From Tumulicola sp039922955 (lineage in GTDB: Bacteria; Vulcanimicrobiota; Vulcanimicrobiia; Vulcanimicrobiales; Vulcanimicrobiaceae), in contig JBDTDR010000197.1 of the NCBI GenBank assembly GCA_039922955.1, positions 1 to 5,149 of the forward strand: a stretch of DNA of 5,149 nucleotides. The letters are read 5' to 3'. Each line of letters starts with the position of its first letter. The first letter of the stretch is position 1. The position numbers and the translations under genes were made by a program. Under the pieces are notes generated by a model, which made no database searches, was not told where the DNA came from, and worked only from the letters and a program-made list of their open reading frames with translations. Below are positions 1 to 5,149 of the stretch, piece by piece.

Positions 1-1
1 C

Positions 2-1942
2 TACGAGTTCGTGCGTGATCGGGATGCGGAGTTCTTTGGGCGGGTCGAGCGGCTGGTGCGCGCCGGGCGCTTCGACGCCGGCGTCGCGGCGATGTGGGTC
101 GAGCCCGACTGCAACATCCCGTCGGGCGAGTCGCTCCTGCGCCAGTTGCTGGCCGCGCATCGCTTCTGCGTTGAGACCTTCGGCGTCGAGCCGGCGATCG
201 CGTGGCTGCCGGATACGTTCGGGTTCGCGCGCACGCTACCGACGTTGCTGGCGCACGCCGGCATCGCGTACTTCGCAACGACCAAGCTGCAGTGGAACGA
301 CACCACGCGTTTCCCGCATCCGCAGTTTCGCTGGCGGGGGCCCGACGGCGCCGAGATCATCGGGGCGTCGTTGGACGGGATGGACGGCGGGTGCGAAGCG
401 CCGCGCGTGCGCACGGCCCGCGAACGCGGCGAGCCGCTGGTCGTCGGCTACGGCGACGGCGGGGGTGGCCCGACCGCGCAGCAGCTTCGCGACGCACGCG
501 GCGTTGGGCGATGGGAGCGCCCGAGTGCGTGGTTCGCCCGGTTGGAGGCCCGCCGCGACGCCTTACCGCTTCACGACGACGAGTTGTACCTGCAGTATCA
601 TCGCGGCGTATACACCACGCACCACGACGTGAAGGCCGGGAACGCGGCGCTCGAACGCCGGCTGGCGCAGGCGGAGGAACGGGCGGCGTGGTGCGTCGCG
701 GTGCGCGTCGCGCCCGTGGCACTCGACCGGGTCCGCGCGGCGCTGCGCGAGGCGTGGCGCATCGTGCTGCGCAATCAATTTCACGACGTGCTGCCGGGCA
801 CGTCGGTCGGGGCAGTTTACGACGACGTTCGCCGGGAGTACGCGCATGCCAACGACCTCGTGGACACGGCGCTCGCCGCGACCCGAGCGATGCTTCCCCG
901 CGGCGCCAACGCGCCGCCGGCCCGCGCGCTTTGCGAGCCCATCGAGAGCGCCGAGGGGTGGGAGTTCCAAAACGCGTTGCTTCGAGCGCGCGTTACGCCC
1001 GCGGGCGAGATCGTGGAGCTGGCGGTGCGCGGCGGTCCGACCGTCGTCGAGCGCGCCAATCGTTTGACGACCTATCGCGACCGGCCCAAGAAATGGGAGG
1101 CTTGGAACATCGACGCCGGATACGAACGCTCGGCGCGCCCGGTGCGGCCGCAGCCGCCGCGGTGTGCCGATCGGGCGCTCGATATTCCGTTCGACGTGGG
1201 TGACGGCTCCCGCGCGACGATGCGCCTATCGCTGGCCGCGGGCGAACCGTTTCTGCGCGTCGACGCGGTCGTCGACTGGCGCGAGCGCCGTTGCCTGCTG
1301 CGCGTCGAAAACCACCTTCGGCTCGGCGCCGAGGAGGTTGCGTACGGCGCTCCCCACGGCATCGTTACCCGCAGCACCCGCACCGATACACCGGAACGCC
1401 GCGCGCAGTTCGAAGTGCCCGGACAGCGCTTCGCCTTCGTTCGCGACGGCGCCGGCGGCGGGCTGGCGTGTTTTGCGCTCGACACCTACGGCTGGAACGG
1501 CCGCGCGCTCGCCGGCGGCGGCGTCCGCCTCGGCCACTCGCTGTTGCGCGCCACGACCTGGCCCGATCCCACTGCCGACCGCGGCGAACACCGGCTGTCG
1601 TGGGCGTACGCGCCGACCGCCAACGCGACCTACGGCGAAGTAGAACGAGCCTGGCTGCGCTTCGCGTTCGAACCGGACGTGCGGCTTTTCGAAAGCGACC
1701 ACGACGCCGTGCTGATCGTGGCCTGCAAACCGGCCGAAGACGGCGACGGGGTGGTGCTGCGCGTCCGCGAGTGCGACGGTGCGGCGCGAACGGCGCGGAT
1801 CCGCTGCGGCGGCCGGATGCGCGAGGCGCTTGCGGTCGATGCGCTCGAGCGGCCGGTGCCGGGCGCCGCCGGCATCGAAGGCGAGTCACTGGTCGCGCCG
1901 ATGGGCGCCTTTGCGCTGCGCAGTTTCCGCGTGCGCTTCTAG
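2..1942 (+). CDS. Alpha-mannosidase, glycoside hydrolase family 38 (5'-truncated by window edge)
   Basis: This is a retaining, metal-dependent exo-mannosidase that removes alpha-linked mannose from glycans or oligosaccharides. Residues below are counted from the first complete codon at position 2. The start lies outside the window: the frame is open to the edge, and the GTG at 11 sits inside conserved sequence (YEFVRDRD, then MWVEPDCNIPSGES). The visible part has the catalytic barrel with WLPDTFGFA, where Asp71 is the expected nucleophile and zinc ligand. TTKLQWNDTTRFPH and GYGDGGGGPT (Asp152) follow, then ELYLQYHRGVYTT and NQFHDVLPGTS, whose His261 is an expected zinc ligand. The C-terminal beta-sandwich carries DRPKKWEAWNID, FEVPGQRFAF and ATTWPDPTADRGEHR. 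The N-terminal HxD zinc motif of the family must lie upstream. The 646 visible residues compare with roughly 800-1000 for whole family members, and some loops look shortened. No signal peptide can be judged. It stops at TAG 1940-1942, directly followed by TGA. Family is secure; linkage specificity (alpha-1,2/1,3/1,6) and cytoplasmic or exported location are not determinable. Confidence 0.94.
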   Translation, partial: YEFVRDRDAEFFGRVERLVRAGRFDAGVAAMWVEPDCNIPSGESLLRQLLAAHRFCVETFGVEPAIAWLPDTFGFARTLPTLLAHAGIAYFATTKLQWNDTTRFPHPQFRWRGPDGAEIIGASLDGMDGGCEAPRVRTARERGEPLVVGYGDGGGGPTAQQLRDARGVGRWERPSAWFARLEARRDALPLHDDELYLQYHRGVYTTHHDVKAGNAALERRLAQAEERAAWCVAVRVAPVALDRVRAALREAWRIVLRNQFHDVLPGTSVGAVYDDVRREYAHANDLVDTALAATRAMLPRGANAPPARALCEPIESAEGWEFQNALLRARVTPAGEIVELAVRGGPTVVERANRLTTYRDRPKKWEAWNIDAGYERSARPVRPQPPRCADRALDIPFDVGDGSRATMRLSLAAGEPFLRVDAVVDWRERRCLLRVENHLRLGAEEVAYGAPHGIVTRSTRTDTPERRAQFEVPGQRFAFVRDGAGGGLACFALDTYGWNGRALAGGGVRLGHSLLRATTWPDPTADRGEHRLSWAYAPTANATYGEVERAWLRFAFEPDVRLFESDHDAVLIVACKPAEDGDGVVLRVRECDGAARTARIRCGGRMREALAVDALERPVPGAAGIEGESLVAPMGAFALRSFRVRF

Positions 1943-1955
1943 TGACAAACTCCTA

Positions 1956-2690
1956 GTGGACGCGTCGTCGCGGCGGATCGGCATCGTGCTCTTCGACTTG
2001 GACGACACGCTGCACGACGATACCCGGGCGTATCAGAGCGCCGCCCATGAGGTCGCGGGCGAACTCGCCGCCGAGCACGGCATCGATGCGCTCGCGCTCA
2101 AAGCGGCGTACATCGCCGCCGCCGAAGGATTTTGGAAACGCTTGACGGCCGACGCGCTGCAGATCGAGCTCGCCGGCGTCCGCCAACGCCTCTGGGCGAG
2201 CGCGCTCGAGAGCGTCGGCGTCCGCGATCCAAACGTGGCGCGGCGCTCGGCGCGACGGTACAACGACTATCGCAAGAAGCACTACACGCTCTTTCCGGGT
2301 GCGGCTGACGTGCTGCGGCGCCTGCGTACGCGGGGCAAACGGTTAGGCCTGGTGACCAACGGCTTTTCCGAAACGCACCGCGAAAAAATCGCGCTGCTGC
2401 GCATCGGCGAACTCTTCGACGCGATCTTCATCGCCGACGAGGTCGGCATGCTCAAACCCGATCCGCGGCTCTTCGCCCACGCCTGCGCGACCCTCGGCGG
2501 CGCGCCGTCGGACGGCGCGATGGTCGGCGACCGGTACGAGCGCGACATCCGCGGTGCCGGCGAAGCCGGGCTCTTCACGATCTGGCTCAACGTCCGCCAC
2601 GAGCCGCTCCCACCGGCGGCCCGGCCGCTTCCGGACGCGACCTGTGCGACCATCGCCGGCGTCGGCCGCGTCTTGGACGCGTTGCGATGA
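1956..2690 (+). CDS. HAD-superfamily hydrolase, subfamily IA-like phosphatase
   Basis: Complete 244-residue Mg2+-dependent hydrolase, most likely a phosphatase on a small phosphorylated metabolite. All four HAD motifs are present. Motif I is FDLDDT, with nucleophile Asp14 and general acid Asp16. Motif II is LVTNG with Thr134. Motif III is the Lys167 of MLKPDPRLF. Motif IV is VGDRYERDI with Asp192 and Asp197. Residues ~20-110 between motif I and FPGA (Pro114) are helical in character and fit a C1 cap, as in YjjG-type nucleotidases, phosphoglycolate phosphatases and haloacid dehalogenases. The LVTNG and IWLN stretches resemble the YjjG/HAD-IA groups, but no substrate can be assigned. The start is taken as GTG 1956: it lies 13 bases past the mannosidase stop and leaves seven residues before the first beta strand. 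The next in-frame GTG (1986) would delete that strand, and upstream codons in this frame overlap the mannosidase. No Shine-Dalgarno is visible before 1956, so translation probably depends on coupling to the upstream gene. Stop is TGA 2688-2690. Confidence 0.92.
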   Translation: MDASSRRIGIVLFDLDDTLHDDTRAYQSAAHEVAGELAAEHGIDALALKAAYIAAAEGFWKRLTADALQIELAGVRQRLWASALESVGVRDPNVARRSARRYNDYRKKHYTLFPGAADVLRRLRTRGKRLGLVTNGFSETHREKIALLRIGELFDAIFIADEVGMLKPDPRLFAHACATLGGAPSDGAMVGDRYERDIRGAGEAGLFTIWLNVRHEPLPPAARPLPDATCATIAGVGRVLDALR

Positions 2691-2731
2691 GCGCGAGGGA
2701 TCGGCCGTGCGGCCCGCTTGGGCGGCCGGAA

Positions 2732-2749
2732 CCTTCGGCCTTCCGAAGG
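2732..2749 (+). promoter_or_regulatory. Perfect 7-bp inverted repeat upstream of uvrA
   Basis: CCTTCGG (2732-2738) and CCGAAGG (2743-2749) are exact reverse complements separated by the four bases CCTT. The RNA would form a compact hairpin ending 17 bases before the uvrA start. The bases after it are GGTCTCTAAGG, with no run of T, so this is not a standard intrinsic terminator. It could be a weak terminator of the upstream pair, an mRNA structure near the uvrA ribosome binding site, or a dyad bound by a protein. A 7-bp GC-rich dyad could also arise by chance in such DNA. The inverted repeat is directly seen; a role is only inferred. Confidence 0.4.
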
Positions 2750-2756
2750 GGTCTCT

Positions 2757-2761
2757 AAGGG
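2757..2761 (+). promoter_or_regulatory. Shine-Dalgarno of uvrA
   Basis: AAGGG lies five bases upstream of the ATG at 2767. It decides the start in favour of this ATG, because the uvrA frame stays open upstream through the gap and into the HAD gene, with a GTG at 2707 as the main rival. The protein from 2767 begins MTSGLDSIVIKGAREHNL, matching the usual short UvrA N-terminus before the first beta strand. Confidence 0.7.
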
Positions 2762-2766
2762 TTCGT

Positions 2767-5149
2767 ATGACCTCGGGCCTCGATTCCATCGTCATCAAGG
2801 GCGCGCGCGAGCACAATCTCAAGAACGTCGATCTCGTGCTGCCGCGCAATCGGTTGATCGTCGTGACGGGGCTTTCGGGCTCGGGGAAATCGTCGCTGGC
2901 TTTCGACACGATTTACGCCGAGGGCCAGCGCCGGTACGTCGAGTCGCTGTCATCCTATGCCCGGCAGTTTCTCGGGCAAATGGAGAAACCCGACGTCGAC
3001 TACATCGAAGGGCTCTCACCGGCAATCTCGATCGACCAAAAGTCCACCTCGCGCAATCCGCGTTCGACGGTCGGCACGGTCACGGAAATCTACGATTACC
3101 TGCGCCTGCTCTACGCGCGCGTCGGCACGCCGCACTGCTACAACTGCGGGCGCGAGATCAGCACCCAGTCGAGCGAACAGATCGTCGACTCGATTCTGGA
3201 ACTACCCGAGGGGACGCGCATTTCGCTGCTCGCGCCGCTGGTTCGCGGCCGCAAGGGCGAGTATGCCAAGCTGTTTGAAGAGGCGGCGAAAGAGGGCTTT
3301 GCGCGCGTTCGGGTGGACGGCGAGATCAAAGAGCTGCGCGAGAAGATCGTGCTCGACAAGAAGCGCAAGCATACGATCGAAGTGGTCGTCGACCGGCTCG
3401 CGATCAAGCCCGAGATCCGCAAACGCCTGACCGACTCGGTCGAAACGACCTTGCGGCTTTCGACCGGGATCGTCACCGTGCTGGCGGATAAGCGCGAGCT
3501 GACCTTCAGCGAGGCGTTTGCGTGCGTGTATTGCGGCCTGTCGTTCGAAGAGCTGGCGCCGCGATTGTTTTCGTTCAACTCACCCTACGGCGCGTGCCCG
3601 GATTGCAGCGGGCTCGGCGAGAAGATCGAGATCGACGCGTGGAAGGTCATCCCGGACCGGAGCAAGTCGATTGCCGACGGAGCGATCGTGCCGTGGAGCC
3701 GCAGCCTAGGGACCGGGAAGTATCCCTCGATGAATCCATATTATCTACAGCAGCTCGAGCGCGTGCTGCGGCGTTACCGCGTGAAGATGACAACCCCGGT
3801 CGACGCGATGCCGGAGGACGTCGTCGACGTGATTCTCTACGGCGCCGATCGCGAGCAGACGTTCGCCTACACCTCACGCGCGGGAAAGACCTGGGAGTAT
3901 AAGGCGTCGTTTGAAGGCGTGGTCAACAACCTGCAGCGCCGGTACGCCGAAACGTCGAGCGATTACGTGAAGGAAGACATCGAGAAGTACATGTCGGCTT
4001 CGACGTGCAACGTGTGCAAGGGCGCGCGCCTCAAGCCCGAAGCCCTGGCCGTGACGCTCGGGGGCGTCAACATCGACACGCTGACGCGGATGCCGATCGA
4101 GCAGCTCGAAGGCTTCTTCCGCGACCTGCAGCTCACGCCGCGGCAGGAGCAGATCGCGCACCAGATCGTCAAGGAGATCCGAGCTCGGGCGGGCTTTCTT
4201 TCCAACGTCGGGTTGACGTACCTGACCTTAGCGCGTTCCGCCACCACGCTGTCGGGCGGCGAGTCGCAGCGGATCCGGCTGGCGACGCAAATCGGCAGCG
4301 CGCTGGTCGGCGTGCTGTACATTCTGGACGAACCGTCGATCGGGCTCCATCAGCGCGACAACGGACGATTGCTCGCAACGCTCAAGACGCTGCGCGATCT
4401 GGGCAACACGCTGATCGTCATCGAACACGACGAGGACACGATGCGGACCGCCGACGTCGTGGTCGACATCGGGCCGGGCGCGGGCGCCGAAGGCGGAGAG
4501 ATTCTCACCGTCGGCACGCTTGCCGAGGTTGTCGCCAATCCGAAATCGGAGACCGGCGCCTACCTGTCGGGCCGAAAATTCATCCCGGTACCGCGCCACC
4601 GCCGGACGCCGCGAGGCTGGCTCGAGGTGCGCAACGCGCGCGCCAACAACGTTGCCGGAATCGACGTGCGCTTTCCGGTGGGCGCCTTCTGCGCGGTCAC
4701 GGGCGTGAGCGGTAGCGGGAAATCCACCTTGGTCAACGAGATTCTCGTGCGGGCGCTCAGCCAGCATCTGCACGGCCAGCCGCCCGGCGGAACCTACGGC
4801 ACCGTCAAAGGCGCCGGGCAGTTCGATAAACTCGTCGTGATCGATCAGTCGCCGATCGGCCGAACGCCGCGCAGCAATCCCGCCACCTACACCGGAACGT
4901 TCGACTACATCCGCGAGATATTCTCGAAAATTCCCGAAGCGCGCATGCGCGGCTACGCCCCCGGCCGCTTTTCGTTCAACGTCAAAGGCGGGCGCTGCGA
5001 GTCCTGTCAGGGCGACGGCATCATCAAAATCGAGATGCACCTTTTGCCCGATGTTTACGTGCCATGCGAAGTGTGTCACGGCAAAAGATATAATCGCGAA
5101 ACGCTCGAAGTCCATTATAAAGGCCACAGCATTTCCGACGTGCTCGACA
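2767..5149 (+). CDS. uvrA: Excinuclease ABC subunit A, UvrA (3' end beyond window)
   Basis: UvrA is the damage-recognition ATPase of nucleotide excision repair. As a dimer it scans DNA in the cytoplasm, loads UvrB at lesions and then leaves before UvrC cuts. About 794 of the usual ~940-960 residues are present, with an unbroken frame to the window edge. The first ABC module has Walker A GLSGSGKSS (35-43, Lys41), the Q-loop region with DQKSTSRNPRSTVGTVTEIY, the signature LSGGESQR (495-502) and Walker B LYILDEPS (Asp521, Glu522). The UvrB-binding and insertion regions lie in between. Zinc module 1 uses Cys253, Cys256, Cys277 and Cys280. Further CxxC pairs occur at 124/127 (HCYNCG) and 414/417 (CNVCKGARL), both familiar in many UvrAs. 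The second module has Walker A GVSGSGKST (646-654, Lys652) and the zinc finger Cys744, Cys747, Cys767, Cys770. The second signature, second Walker B and C-terminus fall outside. All expected residues in the visible part are intact, so it should be functional. The upstream genes give no repair context, and no SOS box is visible. Confidence 0.98.
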   Translation, partial: MTSGLDSIVIKGAREHNLKNVDLVLPRNRLIVVTGLSGSGKSSLAFDTIYAEGQRRYVESLSSYARQFLGQMEKPDVDYIEGLSPAISIDQKSTSRNPRSTVGTVTEIYDYLRLLYARVGTPHCYNCGREISTQSSEQIVDSILELPEGTRISLLAPLVRGRKGEYAKLFEEAAKEGFARVRVDGEIKELREKIVLDKKRKHTIEVVVDRLAIKPEIRKRLTDSVETTLRLSTGIVTVLADKRELTFSEAFACVYCGLSFEELAPRLFSFNSPYGACPDCSGLGEKIEIDAWKVIPDRSKSIADGAIVPWSRSLGTGKYPSMNPYYLQQLERVLRRYRVKMTTPVDAMPEDVVDVILYGADREQTFAYTSRAGKTWEYKASFEGVVNNLQRRYAETSSDYVKEDIEKYMSASTCNVCKGARLKPEALAVTLGGVNIDTLTRMPIEQLEGFFRDLQLTPRQEQIAHQIVKEIRARAGFLSNVGLTYLTLARSATTLSGGESQRIRLATQIGSALVGVLYILDEPSIGLHQRDNGRLLATLKTLRDLGNTLIVIEHDEDTMRTADVVVDIGPGAGAEGGEILTVGTLAEVVANPKSETGAYLSGRKFIPVPRHRRTPRGWLEVRNARANNVAGIDVRFPVGAFCAVTGVSGSGKSTLVNEILVRALSQHLHGQPPGGTYGTVKGAGQFDKLVVIDQSPIGRTPRSNPATYTGTFDYIREIFSKIPEARMRGYAPGRFSFNVKGGRCESCQGDGIIKIEMHLLPDVYVPCEVCHGKRYNRETLEVHYKGHSISDVLD

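Larger units (their letters stand above)
2691..2766 (+). other. Gap between the HAD gene and uvrA (uvrA leader)
   Basis: This 76-base GC-rich stretch separates the HAD stop from the uvrA ATG. It contains a short hairpin and the uvrA ribosome binding site, both listed separately. An ATG overlapping the HAD stop (ATGA, 2687-2690) opens a 23-codon frame that ends at TAA 2756-2758, touching the uvrA Shine-Dalgarno. I see no recognisable -35/-10 promoter, no T-tract terminator and no LexA-type operator (neither the CTG-N10-CAG nor the GAAC-N4-GTTC form). uvrA may therefore be read from an upstream promoter, or its promoter may be of a kind I cannot recognise in this GC-rich DNA. Confidence 0.6.

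Noticed and set aside
202..1203. Long + strand open frame (333 codons) inside the mannosidase
   Set aside because: It is out of frame with a gene that has clear family motifs. Its product is dominated by Arg, Ala and Gly with no recognisable domain, as expected from GC-rich overlap.
1226..1889. Overlapping - strand open frames opposite the mannosidase C-terminus
   Set aside because: They are low-complexity Arg/Ala-rich shadows of the GH38 frame, with no motif or start signal.
1779..1955. Upstream extension of the HAD frame into the mannosidase (ATG at 1779)
   Set aside because: It would add about 59 residues of Arg/Ser/Ala-rich sequence ahead of the normal HAD N-terminus, all overlapping the GH38 coding region. 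The GTG at 1956 gives a protein of normal family length.
2707..2766. GTG at 2707 as an alternative uvrA start
   Set aside because: It would add 20 residues with no likeness to UvrA N-termini, whereas ATG 2767 has a well-spaced AAGGG and gives the usual N-terminus.
5089..5094. TATAAT, a perfect -10-like hexamer
   Set aside because: It encodes part of the conserved KRYN stretch after the second UvrA zinc finger, and no -35-like hexamer lies at the right distance.
4228..5127. Long - strand open frame (299 codons) opposite uvrA
   Set aside because: It lies fully antisense to conserved UvrA motifs, so the sequence is explained by uvrA codon bias. No domain is recognisable and no Shine-Dalgarno was seen.

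Overview
The window carries three protein genes, all on the + strand and closely packed. The first is truncated by the left window edge and the third by the right edge. The DNA is strongly GC-rich with a marked G/C bias at third codon positions, which is why it contains many long overlapping open frames that are not genes. A bacterial UvrA with all its usual motifs places it in a bacterium. The phylum cannot be fixed from this sequence. High-GC groups such as Chloroflexota, Armatimonadota, Eremiobacterota or Actinomycetota would all fit, and this is only a weak inference.

Layout: (1) positions 2-1942, the C-terminal ~646 residues of a glycoside hydrolase family 38 alpha-mannosidase, with its N-terminal zinc-binding strand outside the window; (2) positions 1956-2690, a complete HAD-superfamily (subfamily IA-like) phosphatase of 244 residues that starts at GTG 13 bases after the mannosidase stop; (3) a 76-base gap (2691-2766) holding a perfect 7-bp hairpin and a good Shine-Dalgarno; (4) positions 2767-5149, the first ~794 residues of the excinuclease ABC subunit UvrA, open at the window edge.

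The mannosidase and the HAD gene are close enough to be co-transcribed and translationally coupled, and could jointly serve sugar or sugar-phosphate turnover. That link rests on spacing alone. UvrA (nucleotide excision repair, damage recognition) has no evident functional tie to them and is probably a housekeeping neighbour. No RNA gene, mobile element, CRISPR array, prophage or defence system is visible. I see no convincing new system here. The points worth a second look are small: the junction signals between genes, the leader of uvrA, and the compact form of the mannosidase.
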